In this document: one piece after another, positions 13,301-28,300 of the stretch
How the letters are laid out: every line of letters begins with the position of its first letter
Numbering within the stretch: the first letter of the stretch is position 1
Source: Siphonodentalium dalli
Lineage: Eukaryota > Mollusca > Scaphopoda > Gadilida > Siphonodentaliidae
Assembly: GCA_032622095.1 (NCBI GenBank)
Contig: CP136069.1
Location: forward strand, 45,606,194-45,670,193
Length of the DNA: 64,000 bases
Reading direction: 5' to 3'
Notes under the pieces: generated by a model
Database searches by the model: none
Told to the model about the DNA's origin: nothing
The model's input: the letters and a program-made list of their open reading frames with translations, nothing else
Position numbers and translations under genes: made by a program

Positions 13301-16300
13301 GCTCTAAAGATGGCTCCACGAGGAATGAAACAAATGATATTATCATCCTCCAAATGGTGCGTTGTGACTTATTGAATTTAATAGCCACACGATAGAGAGT
13401 AACTCCCCCTACCTAATGGTCCTGCTTAAGGCATGCTAAGGAAAGAGGACAAATACAGCATAGACCGAAGCGTGCAGAGTTGGCAGCATGGCAGGCCCTT
13501 GTGATTGGGCGTCTGGTGCCATGGGGTTGGGATCCACTCATACTGGGTGGTCCCCTGTCTGCAGGGAAATGTCTGTAATGCTGGTCGATGAGCTTCCTCG
13601 AAAGCTAAGCTGGACAGCGCGTCTGTAATGCTGGTCAATGAGCTTCCTCGAAAGCTTAGCTGGACAGCGCAAACGTCCCGCCTTTTTTATTTTCTATATG
13701 CCAGATAATCAAATTGATATGGGCAATAGAATTATGAAGAGCCATGTGATGGACTCTGCGGAAAGGCTATTGGCAGTGGTCATGGGGCACGTGACAATAT
13801 AAATGCTTTCCATGTAAATGTGCTTCATTCGTGTGTGAAGTCTATTCGCCCTATCAACGGTACGAAAGGTAGTAATAGAATGCGAAGAGCCAAGGTCTGG
13901 ACTCGTATATATTTGAAATTCATGTAGACTCCTTGCTGGTCAATGAATACATTCAAAACGCCTACCATGCCCTTTATGAACAATGCTCCAGGCATTGTAT
14001 GCACAGCATGTTCGTGTACCTAGCTCACATTTGATAAGGTTTCTTGGCATTTAAGGTCCCCCCTCCTTGGAATACCACTGCTGTTATATCTCATTGGGGG
14101 CCTTCATCCAGGCATCTCAAATTTGGCCACGGTCTCAAGAAATGCTGCGAGAAACGTCGCGGCCACATGGGGAAGCAAACATTCCACAGCAGCCATTTAC
14201 TGCTGGCCAGTTAACTGGAGGGGTCAAGTCACCACGATTCTAAATCTTGTCAGTCTGAGATCATGAAGAATTTGAGTCAATGAGAGACAATGTGTGGACC
14301 GGTATGCAAATAAACCGAGGACGGCTTGAAAACTAAATAGAATCATAAGGAAAGTTATCCGCAACAATTCATTGTGAGATAGCGCCATCGCAAAGTACAC
14401 TTTCACATTCCCATAATTTAACCAAGATGGGGAAAGGATCGAAAGAACCTTCAAATATTTATGTAGATAGTGAATCCATGATTAGACACCTTCAGAATGT
14501 CGACAAGAGTTCAAACCTGACTGCCTATGATTTGTAATTTGGGTCCCAATCAGATTCATATCCAGAATCGTAGTAACCCGACACCCTCCGCCTTCTTGAG
14601 AATGGCGGCACCCACGACAACATATCTATACAGGTCATAACGAACATAGTCTTTACTCTCAGGTGCCAAATAATAATGTCCGCATAGTTAATTTTGGAGA
14701 AAATTCACCATAATAACTAAAAACTAAAAGTTGGAATTGAGACGGAGTGAAATTGTCATCATTATTAATTTTAGTCGGAATCTCCACAGATCACTATTAT
14801 TAGGCCATCACGATTATCACGCACCCGAGAGCAATATACGCCCACCGGTCCAGACCGGCTTGCGTAGAATCGCAGCCCATGTTCATTATAGATATTAAAT
14901 TGACCTACATGGCTGAGATTGATCATTAGCTATGATGTCCGGGATGATAATGGCATGTCATGTTTGCAATCATCAAATGATAGCAGTTCTAAATTCTACA
15001 GTGAAGTTGATGCTCTGTTACGAGAATCGAACCATGAACAGAATTCTGACACTACCGATTCGTAGTACTCCAACTGTCATATTAAGTAACAAAGTAACCA
15101 TTATTATTCCACACTACAGGGAACAGTTCCATTCTGATAAAATGTATTCAACAGAGCTGGATCATGGATACTTTTGTGACCGTATTGAAACGTAAACACA
15201 AAGTATTATGTGAAAGCACGTTGTGCAGAACCTTATGAAAGATATAGGGTCAGTAGCGATGGAATTATTGAAAGAACTCCGCGAATGGAAACGCCATGAA
15301 AATAGGACTACCGGTAGCGAACCACGTGGAACTCACGGTTTGACCAATCTATCATACCTGATACACTCGATAATAATTCCATAGATGTACCTCTCACAAA
15401 ATATATGTGCGTCTTAAGTCATTGAAACGAAGGCCCTTCAGGCCCGTTCGATGGCAAACGTGACAGTTTAATACTCGAAAAAGATCGGCTTTTCGAAAAC
15501 ACGGAACAATTGTATGTTTGAAGTGAAATGGTCCATGAATTCTAAATCGATAATTATGAACGAACGAGAATTAAGGCAACCTAGAAAGCTATATTGTATC
15601 GGCAAATTGAATTTGTTGAGTTTGTAAACTCGAAATTCAAGAACAATACTCCCTTATAACCATCTGCGACAAGTAGGAAATAAAAACAGGCAAATTCACA
15701 GAAGCACGGCGATTATATCGGGTGCATTCATGCGTGACTAATCCGGGCAAGATAATAAGCGACGAGAAGCGACCAAAAAGTTAACCCCTTTCCTACTGTG
15801 GTTTACAAAACAGGACATATATCCATATAGTTCAGTGTGAAAGGCTTCCTTTAGCGGAAATATGCATATAGTGTCCTAAGTACAATGTCGAAATACAATT
15901 GCAATTTGAGCTTCCTTTTTTATGTCGCTTCAGTGACCGTGTGGTATTGAAGTCAGACTTTGAGTCGCAAGGCGCGCTCGTCGTCATGGGCCGGGGTTCG
16001 AACCCCACCCAATCCCCCAAAAAATTTGGACTGTCTCAACTTGTTTCTAAAAATAGGCGACTTGTGTGTTGTATATGCCCAGACATGTTCAAAGAGCAAT
16101 GCTCTGCATGTTTCGGAGACGTATATATAACATGCTACTGTGCCACATCTGCATTATACTTACAGGAATAGGTTAATATACCTGGTTTATCTCTCGGAGG
16201 AGACTCTCCTGTTTTTGACGTTTTCTCTCTAGGTTTTTAGTTTCTGCTCGTATATGTGCCAGCTCTTCCGTAGCTTTGACCAGTTGAACACCAGCATCTG

Positions 16301-19300
16301 TTGACCTCTTATCTAACTCCGCTGACTCTAACATTGCGGTGTTTAGCCCAACATTCGCATTATCATATTTGCTGATCATATCTCTGGCCTAGAAGTCAAA
16401 AATAATTTAATAATTTTGTTTATGAAATGGAACAACTGTATTTGAAGAAAATTGAAATAGTTTTCACATTCACTTTAACCATAGGAAAGAAGGACAACAA
16501 TACATTCAAAACTTGTCCATAGTGAGGTGAACAAATTTGCTACTTTTCATAAATTTGCTGACAGTTTTTTGTGTGGAAAATTCCAAATCTTTTGAGTAAT
16601 AACATAGAGCTCCAGGAAACTGACTTTGGTATCTTGGTGATGAATATTTCATTAACCATTCCATGACTGGAGCTTCCTGAAATTTGTGAAAACCCTGTGC
16701 CAGTGCATTCTCTTATATATTCTAGTCTCCCATAGGGAGCCTCGCAAATATAAGAGAATGCATTGGCCTAACAATATTTACCTTGACCTTGTAAGTCAGT
16801 ACATTCTCTTATATATGCGAGGCTTCCTATGGGAGACTAGCATATATAAGAGAATGCATTGGCACAGGATCTTTAATGCTGCACCAGCGTAGTTCGGGTA
16901 ATGCAAGGGTTAAATAGTTTCCATAGGTCCCAGTGTGAACGTATTAGTTTGTTCTGTTTTTCAGTATAATGCTTAGGTCTTGGATTCTATTAGCCCTTTC
17001 TATACTAAAACATCATTGATGAGTAGTTATCCCATAGGAAATGTTCAGATAATAAGTTCAACCCTCTCTATACTAAAGCATCATTGATGAGCAGTTATCC
17101 CATAGGAAATGTTCAGATAATAAGTTCAACCCTCTCTATACTAAAGCATCATTGATGAGCAGTTATCCCATAGGAAATGTTCAGATAATAAGTTTAACCC
17201 TTTCTATACTTATTACTAATGTGTCATTGACGAGCAGTTATCCCACAGGAAACGTTCAGATAATAAGTTCAACCCTTTCTATACTAAAGCATCATTGATG
17301 AGTAGTTATCCCATAGGAAATGTTCAGATAATAAGTTCAACAAACAACCATAGGTTGTTTATTGAACTTATTATCTAAACATTTCCCTCAATAAATAGGG
17401 CTCCTAATGTACTTCTGTTTATCTGTCGTCTGCTTTTATCTCCTTAACATCCCTCTAAATCAATAATAGACCATTCCGGTGTACACTATTTAACTTAACT
17501 TAGTAATTTAGTAGAAAGGGTAAAAAGGCATTTCTTAAATCAGACTATTTGTGCTAACCTGATTCCTGGCTTGTTGTAAATCATTAGTGGTCTCCCTTAG
17601 TTGTCGGTCGGCATCTCTGAGCTGAGATTTTCGCTTGGCCAGTGTATTTTCCAAGCATTTTATTTCATTGCGCATGTATTTCTCACGTCCTTTCTTCATG
17701 GCTTCATCGAAACTATCATCTGATTCCTCCACGCTACAAAACAAGACATCATCAAGTAACTCATTTGACGATATTTTAACTTGAACAGCGATTTGAACAA
17801 TCCATATCATATACTAGAAATAGGAAGCAAACTCAAACATGCACGAGCCTGAAAATAGTGTGTCTGTCATTTGCAGAATGAGGTCCCCAGAGGGTGAATT
17901 TAGAGATGCTATCCCACACAGCAGCTAGCATCAGGAAATTCACCCTCTCGGGACATCACTCTGCTAAGGCCACATCTTTTGGGAAGTATCTATAGTCTCA
18001 AATTAACATTGTTTTTAGTTACTTTTTCCCTTCTGGGAAGTTTCTGTATCCCCTAATTCGCAGAAGATAACATGCATAATCAAGGTGACTAATGGGCGAA
18101 CATCACCCACTTCAACTGGGGGACTTCAATCTGATCCTAGGTCTCTCATAGCAGTTGAGGCCTCACAAAATGAGGTTCCCAAAGGGTTAAATTAGTGATG
18201 ATAGCCCAGTGTGGGATAGCGTCACTAAATTCACCCTCTGGGGACCTCATTCTGCAAACGACAGACACACTATTTGCAGGCTTGAACATGCACAGGTGTT
18301 TAGTTGGAGTGATGATCATGCAGATGCAGATCCACAGCAGGACTGTGACTGCTGCTCACCAGCATGGGTCACAGCCAAGCTTAGGTAACTAGGGGCGGGG
18401 GGGGGGGGGGAGTCCAGTCCAGGGGCATTGAAGGTATTTCCAATGGCAATTTCGTGTGGAAAAATAATTAGATTTTTTATGAAAAATAATTAGATTTTTC
18501 TGGTATTCAATTCTTTCCCCCCCACGTATATGTATACTCAGACATTGTAGTCTAGGCAGTATTTGTGTCCGATATACATGTAGTTGTAGATTATCACTCA
18601 GTTGTATTTGTTTTTCAATTTATTGATAAATTGGTCCTATAATCGGCAACGTCAATATATTTTATGAGTACCACTAAAGCGGCACATGTGGTAGACTAAA
18701 TTTGGGCTTCTCATGTCCATCCTTTTCAGATTCCTGGAGTCTAAGTAACTTTTTGGTTTTCTTTTGATCACTTTAAAAATTATGTGTTAATTGAGAATTT
18801 TAGACCACAATTTACTGTATGTGTGTAGGAGGTGTTGTTTGCCAAATCATATATATGTTCACGCAAAAAGAAAAACAGTGAAGTTGAGTATTATAACAGG
18901 CATACAATTTATTGAGTACATCATATTACAATATAGAACCACTGTTAAATAAATCAAAGGTCAGCAGACCACAGTGTTCCCCGACAACATGGAAAGTCGA
19001 TGCCGCTTTGTTAAAGAAATTAAAAAAAAATGTTGAAATTTTCTAAGTCGAAAAGGGTTAATAACTCCATAATTTTTTTTTTAGCTATATAGATGTCGCA
19101 AATCAACAACATGTTAGGAACAATATCCCAGAGTTTCAAATCTCTACATTTAAAACTGTAGGAGGAGTTGATTACACCATGAAGGTACCCAATCTCATCC
19201 AAAAGGCAAAAATGTTCCAAATTTTCTAAGTCGAAAACCCCCCAAAAATATGGAAAAAATGATATTTTTTATTAGCTATATAGATGTTGCAAATCACCAA

Positions 19301-22300
19301 CATGTTAGGAACAATATCCCAGAGTTTCAAATCTCTACCTGTACAACTGTAGGAGGAGTTGATTACACCATGAAGGTACCCAATCTCATCCAAAAGGCAA
19401 AAATGTTCCAAATTTTCTAAGTCGAAAACCCCCCAAAAATATGGAAAAAATTATATTTTTTATTAGCTATATAGATGTTGCAAATCACCAACATGTTAGG
19501 AACAATATCCCAGAGTTTCAAATCTCTACATTTAAAACTGTAGGAGGAGTTGATTACACCATGAAGGTACCCAATCTCATCCAAAAGGCAAAAATGTTCC
19601 AAATTTTCTAAGTCGAATACCCCCCACAAAAATATGGAAAAAATTATATTTTTGATTAGCTATATAGATGTTGCAAATCACCAACATGTTAGGAACAATA
19701 TCCCAGAGTTTAAAATCTCTACGTTTAAAACTGTAGGAGGAGTTGATTACACCATGAAGGTACCCGATCTCGGACGCACGGACGCACAGACACACGGACG
19801 CACGGACGGACGGACGGACACACAGACGGACGGACGGACGGACGGACGAGGGTCATTTCTATAGTCCTCCGACGGAAACGTCGGGGGACAATCAATTCAG
19901 GGAAAGAAATCAAGTTTAACAAACATAACTGTTTTTAGTCTGTATTTGATTCAGATGACACAGGAATACTTCAAACGTACTCAATCCGATTTGATGGTCA
20001 GATTCCAACAACAGCAACATTTTTAGAAATGCCGTTTCAGTTATCAGAATCGATTAATTGCTCAAAATATTGCTAACCACTGTCAACTATAGTATAAAAT
20101 TGCCCGAAACGTGTTATTTATCAACATGTTGTTCGACAATATTTGACCTTATTGTCAACAGAAATCCTCTTGATTTTAGAGTTATCCATCTTCATCCGAA
20201 ATTTGGTCCAAGACTGTCGGCTCATCGACTGTTTACTGGGCCACTAATAATTCTCGATGGTGAAAACTAATAGATTTCAAAAATCGATATCTAATAACTC
20301 TGAGCTTTGATAGGTGGGTTCCTCGACTCGAATAAAATATTTTTACCCCCCGAATCGAAATAAATAGTAATTGAGGGGCACTTGATCGGATTATGCATCT
20401 TTAACATGAGTTTAACAACTGTTGAGGATCTCTGCCTTATATATATCTATTCTTAACTAATTACTAGGTAACAAGTAGTTCTATTAGGATGTGTTCAGAT
20501 AATAAGCCTATAGCCATTTGTTGAGCTTATTGTCTGAACATTTCCCACCAAAGAATATGAATCATTGAGCACTTGTATTATCTTTTCATCTGCCTGCAAT
20601 CTGCTTATATTGCCTGAACATCCATCAAAATGAATAATAGACCATTCCAATGTATACTGTTATAACTGACTAGGAGAATCAATATATTAACCCTTTGAGT
20701 GCCAGGGGCCGATCTCATCGGCCCTAAACCTACAAAATAAGTATGTTAAAGAATATAAGAATAAATTATTAAAATTGTAAAAAATTGTAAAACAAAAACA
20801 AAAAATTGTTAGGCCAATGCATTCTCTTATATATGCGAGGCGACCTATGGTCGACTCGCATATATAAGAGAATGCATTGGCACAGGGTATATGGGTTGAT
20901 ACAAAAATCGACCTGGCACTCAAAGGGTTAAAGAAAGGGTTAACTTACCATCTCCGATTCTTGGTTTTGATATAATGCAGCTCCTCTTTGGCCTCTCTGC
21001 GATCTCTCTCGAGGTCATGTTCCTCTGAATGCATGCTCTTCAGACTCACTTTCTGCCTCTCTATGGCAAGGTCAAGGCTTTCCAGCTCATCTCTTCTCTC
21101 CTAAAACAGGGAAATGTCAGCATTTAAGATGGTGATTCTCTACTCTGAACCAAGCCTGGATATAGTGTCTGACATTTTCAGAATGTGAATTTAGTGATGC
21201 TATCCCACACAGTGGGCTAGCATCATTACATTCAATCTGTGGTTACCTCATTCTGCTTAGGCCTTATCTTCTGGGAAGTATATATAATCTCAAACTAAAA
21301 TTGTTTTTAGTTACTTTTTCCTTTCTGTATCCCCTAATTTGCAGAAGATAAAATGCATAATTGAGCTGACAATGGGTGAACATCACCAACTTCAACTGGG
21401 GAAATTCAATCTGATCCTTGGTCTCCTATCGCAGTTAGAGGTCTAAGCAGAATGAGATTCTAGGAAGGTTAATTTGGTGATGCTAGCCCACCATGCAGGA
21501 TAGTGTCACTAAATTCACCCTCTGGGGACTTCATTCTGCAAATGTCAGACACACTATTTCAAGATTTGCTCTGAACTTTCTTAGGGATTCAACGGTATAA
21601 AACAATGATTTTGAGAATAAAAAAATACCAGTCAACACAAGCATCTGTCACTATGAGAAAATGTTTTACCTGTATGTTTCATAATTAGGGACAAAAAATG
21701 ATACTATTTTAAGAACATTACACCATTTAAATTGAAAATCTGTTTTTTTTTTTTTTACTTTTAAGCGAATATTTGTGACACCAGATGTTTCTCCTGTGTT
21801 TTTGGGAATAAGAATGCAAACGTTGCTTTAATTTAACCCTTTCAGTGCCAAGTCCGATTTTTGTACCAACCCATATTTCCTTGATCATTTTTCAAATTTA
21901 TTGATTATAATAATGTGATACATTGATGGAAAGAGCTCTGACAGCTCTTTCCATCAATGTATCACATTATTATAATCAATAAATTTGAAAAATGATCAAG
22001 GAAATATGATTTGATACAAAAATAAGACTTGGCACTGAAAGGGTTAAAAAAAACTTTCATAGAAATATTTTTGGAGTCATTTGAAATGTTGTAAGGAAAA
22101 GATAAAGCATATTTAACCCTTTGATAAATAAATAGCTAATAAGTAGTTAACTGATTTCAACTGATTCATTTGCAGAACAGTTCAGTACACAACTTCAACA
22201 AACAGCCAGAAATCTTTGGATGACAAAAAACCGATAAATCTTTAAGATCGTTAATTGTTCTACAACAGGTATTTGATGACACTCCCCATGATGTAATGGC

Positions 22301-25300
22301 AGACATACTAATCATGAAGTAGTATCAGTGCTCACCCCTAGTTCTCTCTGTAGTCTCTTTATCAGTCGAGTGTCATTCAAATCATCTTCATTAACTTCCT
22401 GCACATTAAATAAAGATATAGAGCATATTATTAATATGATCAAAAGCAATAAAAAATTACTATGGTCTTCTTCAAGCCTGAGTTTAGTGTGCCTGTCCCC
22501 AGAGGGTGAATTTAATGACGCTATCCTGGAATAGCATCATTACATTCACCCTCTGGGGACCTCCTTCTGCTTAGGCCTCATCTTATCTGTAAAGTTTCTT
22601 TCTTATTAATTTTATGCAGAAATTTCTTCGCATAGATTCAATTTCTTTTTTAGTTTAGTTTCTCTATATCCCAAAATTGGCAATGACAAATTTCATAATC
22701 GAGGTTCCCAATGGGTGTACATCACAATATTCACCATTTGGGAACTTCAATCTGAGTCTATGTCTCCTATAGCATATGAGGCCATGCAGAATGATGTCCC
22801 CAGAGGCTGAATTTGGTGATGATAGCCTGCTGTGCGGGATAGCTTCACCTAATTCACCCTCTGGGGACCTCATTCTGCATATGACAGGCACACTAAACTC
22901 AGACTTGGCCTTCTTACTGATTATTTTGTGTTGACTCATCTATAAAGTATTCTGGAATCCACAAGGACATCAATTGTTCTCCTGAGCAACATAACAATCA
23001 AGGATGCTGGCCTCAAAATATGGTGCTGGTCGTTTGCAGAATGAGCTCCCCAGAGGGTGAATTTAGTGAACTAAATCACTAAATTCATCTTTAGAGGGCC
23101 TCATCCTGCTTAGGATCGACTCATCTTCTTGGGAAAATATCTTTATTATCGAATCAACAAGTTTTTTAGTTTCTTCAGAATGTTCTTTAGAAATGATCAT
23201 TTTCTTTTTTAGTTTAGTTTCTCTTGATAACCAAATTGGCAGATGACACATTGCATAATCAAGGTGCCCAATGCCCAGTATGTGTCTAGGTCACCCATAT
23301 TAGAAGAGGCCCTGAAGAATGAGGTCCCCAGAGGATTAATTTGGTGACGCTAGACTTCTGTGCAGGCAGGGTTCGTGCTGGCCCAAAATTCCCAGGTGCG
23401 AACACTGTTGCCAATTGCTTTTTTTTTAGATACAAACATATTTATAACATTCGCAGCACGGCATGTAGAACAGAACATAACATTTTTGTCACCATCGAAT
23501 GATAGCCATTCGCGAGATATTTTCCACTCATTTCGGAATATTTTCTGTATGTCACAGTTTGTGAAAGCTGAGTTATTTATGATAATTTATCTAACACCTA
23601 CTATCAATACACAGCTTCCTAACGATGAAGACTTCAGGAAGCCCTTTGTTTGGCTAATGTTTGTCAAATTGGAGTCAATGGCCGTACTTAGTGTTATGAT
23701 TGAGTAGAAATTAGAAACCCTTCCACCCCAGCGATAAAATAAATCGATCTGACATGAGCCGCGAATTTATTATATGCTTTCAATTGGGACCCAATTAGCT
23801 ATGTTGCGACCGGATATCGATGTGTGTTTTGTTTCGGACTGATTGACTGCAAGCTGTATTATATGGCCGATGGGTACCAATTGGCAAATGCCAAAAAGCT
23901 AGGTGACACTTTTTGTAGCCAATCAGGATTTTTTTGGAGCCATTTCATTTTTTTATAGCAATTTGCTAAATTGGCTATCGGCAGCGCGAACCCTGTGTGC
24001 AGGGAAGAATCACTAAATTCACCCTCTGGGGGCCTCATTCTGCAAATGACCAGCACCATATGCGGAGGCATGCAGGGTTGCCTGGATATATTCAGTGCCC
24101 AATCTGATTTTCGATACAACTTTTAAATTCGGATTCAACAGGGGGACCCATGTAAATTGTTGAAATTATAAATTGGTAGCACCCCGAAAACACTTTCTAA
24201 GCCAATGAAACTCGAGTGAAGTACATCTTTCTTCATATCTTCATCCCAATATATTTAAATAGCTCGGGTGTGTTACACAAAAACCCGATTGGTAAACTGC
24301 AGAATGGGTCATGCATGTTACATACCATTAAAACACAAAACACAAACCGATATCACATATTGTTGAACTAGAAGACTAAAAGTTGTAGATGAATAACTTG
24401 GTGTGTTTTTTAAAGACATACTATGGACTTGTTCGGGTGCATGAAACTGATAGTTAGTATTCAGGCGCTATGTCAATTGGAGGCATATAGCATTCTACTA
24501 ACATCTCCGAAAATATCAAGCAAATTGACCTACCACTCCATAGAAAACATCGTCTGAATTACGCTCAATTGTCAATAATTACTTCTAGATTCGGGATACA
24601 ACTATTGGAGATAAACAAATGGAAATAATTTCTCCATCAAGAGTCACTGCATTTATTTAATATATAAGAATGGCGGTGTGTGTTGTCAATTTGGGTATAA
24701 TATTGTAACAATAACTACTTTGAGCACGATTATTCTCTATTTCTATTTAATCACCCTACCGCAGTGTTTCACATTAGTTTTAAAAACTTGTGCCCCAATC
24801 CCTTTTGTATATTATGCAAATAAAATATGTTTCAAGTCATCACTTTAAGTGCATGTCAATAATCTAATTGATAGATAATTCACAGGTAGAATATTGGGCT
24901 AACTTACATTTCGCATGGTATAATATCCAAACTACAGACATAATTCAGAAAAATAGTTCTAAATTAATAAGGAAAAAGCTATAAATATACAAAATTAATG
25001 TAATTTGAGTGTGTTTTATTGAGGGGTACGTCACTGTGATCGTTGGAGCACATTAATGTTCCAGACGGCCACAGCGCTAAAACCTTCAGTAAAACACATT
25101 TATTTCATAAATAATTAAATCATGAATAATTATTTATTAGAATCATCATGGGGGTTTATTTTTAATAAATTAAAGACTAGATATTTTAGTATCTAATATC
25201 CAAGATGATATGAACACAAATTTATATGACTTACATTCTGTCTTGATAATCTGGTCTTGAGCCTTCGAAGTTTGTCTTGTAGTTCTGAAATATAGTCCTC

Positions 25301-28300
25301 CTGCAAGTATGAATTATCATATATACAATGTTACTGATGATAGAACGCTTCATTTGAGTTTCTTTTATGAACTTTTTATTAATTGTATTCTATTGCTAAG
25401 AATTGAAACAAGTTTCCAAATGAGAGAAATTGAATCAATTTCCTGAAATATTCCAAATCCAAGCTACATGTACCTGAGACTGTGACCCACTTTCACTTTC
25501 CGAAACATGGTTGATTTTTTTGACAGTTTCATTGAGAGTAGTCTGTATAGAATTCATGGACATGTAACACAGCATTATGTCAACTTTGCTGACCCAAACA
25601 GTAAAACGAAACACAATTAAAACAGTGAATTCATCGAGGCAAAGCGACGCAAACAATTTCTAGAGTTCGCGGTATGGGAAGTTTCTAAACCTCGATAGAC
25701 TGGTTTCCTGTTCAACAACTGAATTTAACCATCTTTTTGCGAAGTTTTTGATTTACAAAAAACTTCAAATTAAATGAACAGTCTATTAATATTTAAAGAT
25801 ACTAATATGTAATAAATATAAAACCATCTTCATGTTTGTTTTTGTAAATGATTACCGTACTCGATAGTACTCGTGGTATAATAACTCGTGGTATTATACC
25901 ACTCATGTTATAACTTAATTAAAACTCCACCGGATATCTCGCATGGTAATCATTTGTAAAACAATATGTACATCAACACATTATGATAAACTTCAGATGT
26001 TAAGTTTGAAAATCAAAATCAACACACATAAAGGAATAACTCTAAAATGGGAAAAGGCGTAATGTTATTTAATTTCAAATGTACAAAATTACATTGAGAT
26101 CAGAAAGTACATGTATACTGACTTATTACTATTTGGCCAGACAGGTTTCCCCATGGACAGACAGATGGTATGTCAGACAGACAGATGAACACAATCAATC
26201 CATTATATAAACATGATCATTTTCAATTGAATGCTGAGTGCAGAATAATCAGCCTTTTTTAACATGCTGCTTATCATTTGGAAAATGTTACATAGTTTCC
26301 CCACAAACACATCTTGTAAGTTTATACGGGTAGCAATAACCTCTAATATGCAGCTTAACAATGAACTGCCAGTTTGAAAAGCTCACTGAATGGGACCTAC
26401 AACTATACCACATAACAGTGAATAAGGCACCTCACGTCCAACAATGATATACTCCAATACGCTGAGTGCTCAAACCAAGGTTTTATATATGTAAGTTTGA
26501 TAATTGGTAATTATATCTCTTTAAATGATTGTAACCATAAATCATGAATGACAATTCTTTAGACCTTTGATCATAATGTGTGCAAGGGTAAAGCTGTTAA
26601 TGCTATTTCGTGTCTGGGTTAGGCAATGTTGGTTGTCTTTCAAAAGTTCAAAGACATTGATCTAACTTGTGGTACCGGTACTAACCAATAACAAAAATAT
26701 ATACCGGTATAAGTTTTGTTCATTAAAGGGGTACTCTACACTAAATCCGACCATTTATGGGACCATCTCCATTTATACCCAACAGAATATATGTAACAAA
26801 TAAATGAAATTGAGCCATGAATGAGTGCAAAATACACTCATTACTTTATGAACGATGTAAAAGAACATGGTAGTTATGATGAAAATGAGTTTATGGCTTG
26901 ATTCATCAACTCATTTTCATTATAATTACAATGTCGTTTACATCATCCATAGAGCATATGAGTGTATTTGTCACTCACCTATGGCTCAAATTCATTCATT
27001 TGTTGCATATATTCTGTTGAGTATATAAGGAGATGGTCCCATAAATGGCCGAATTTAGTTTACAGTACCCATTTAAGGGAATTACTCATCAATGAGTATT
27101 CAGTAAAGAGGTTAAAAATGGTTAAAAAGAAAGACCTTTCACCAGGAGTTGAGCTGCATATCAAGTCTGAATGTTAGTTTTGAGCAGATAGATATCTTAC
27201 TATAAGTTTCATTCAGAAATGACCATCAAATTGGAATCAATGCTGGAATGTTTTACATAGCATAGTACTACTCTGTGTACACTGCAGCTCATATGTTATT
27301 CATGCTCAAATGTCTCTGCAAATACTTTAATATATAAATATATAGTTTCTCACTAATCAAATATTTGGCAAATGGAGAAGCCTTGAAATAGTGTCTGTCA
27401 TTTACAGAATGAGGTCCCCAGAGGGTAAATTTAGTGATTCTATCCGGCACAGTGGGCTAGGGTCACCAAATTCACCTTCTGGGGACCTCATTATAATTAG
27501 GCCTCTTCTTCTGGGAAGTATCTATAGCCTCAAATTAACACTATTTTTAGTTACGGTACTTTCCCTATCTGTTCAGTTTCTATATCCCTTAATTTTCAGA
27601 AGATAAAATACATAATCGAGGTGACTAATGGGTCAACATCACCAACTTTAACTGCATGGGCTACTTCAAAATGATCCTAGGTCTCCCACAGCAGTTGAGG
27701 CCTCAGCAGAATGAGATTACAAGAGGGTGAATTTGATGATGCTAGCCTGCAATGCGGGATAGAATCACTAAATTCACCCTCCGGGTACCTCATTCTGCAA
27801 TTGACAGACACACTATTTCAAGGCTTGATTTAATATATAAATATATAGTTTCCAACTAATCAAATATTTGGCAAGAGCTTTTCAGATTGAAGTGTGTATG
27901 TAGTGTCATATCAAGTAATTTCATGGAGTGTATACTTCTAACTTCAGAGTGACATATATAAATCTTCAATCCTCAAATTAAATTTAGTTATTGCATTCTT
28001 ATACAACATTCCAGGAATTTAATAAAACATTTATCTTCAGTAATGCCCTAAATAATCGACTCCTTAACCACAGCAGAATTATGGGTAACTTTTCAGGATT
28101 TAGTCGGAAATATGGCTTGTTGCCATTCATCGGAAAGCTCTCACTGAGAGTTAAGGAGTCAATTATTTAGGCCATTACTCAGTCTGGGTGAACGTCGACT
28201 CTATATTTGAAATATAGAGTCTGGAGCTTATGTCGCCAAAACTATTTCTATTCAGCGAAGAGCTTCCCCAAAATGACGTCACGGATTAAAAAAAATACAT

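Noticed and set aside
16990-17345. CRISPR array
   Set aside because: Units are 68 bp with no unique spacers between identical repeats, in an animal intron; a plain tandem repeat.
19020-19795. Four similar 60-70 codon minus frames as duplicated genes
   Set aside because: Exact 191-bp tandem array followed by a microsatellite; no start or splice context.
23360-23707. 115-codon plus frame inside the nested hAT element as a transposase
   Set aside because: No hAT, BED or DDE-type motif; the frame starts outside the element end and is probably chance.
25543-25588. Upstream acceptor for exon 13 (better pyrimidine tract)
   Set aside because: In the phase required by exon 12 it reads into a TGA within three codons.
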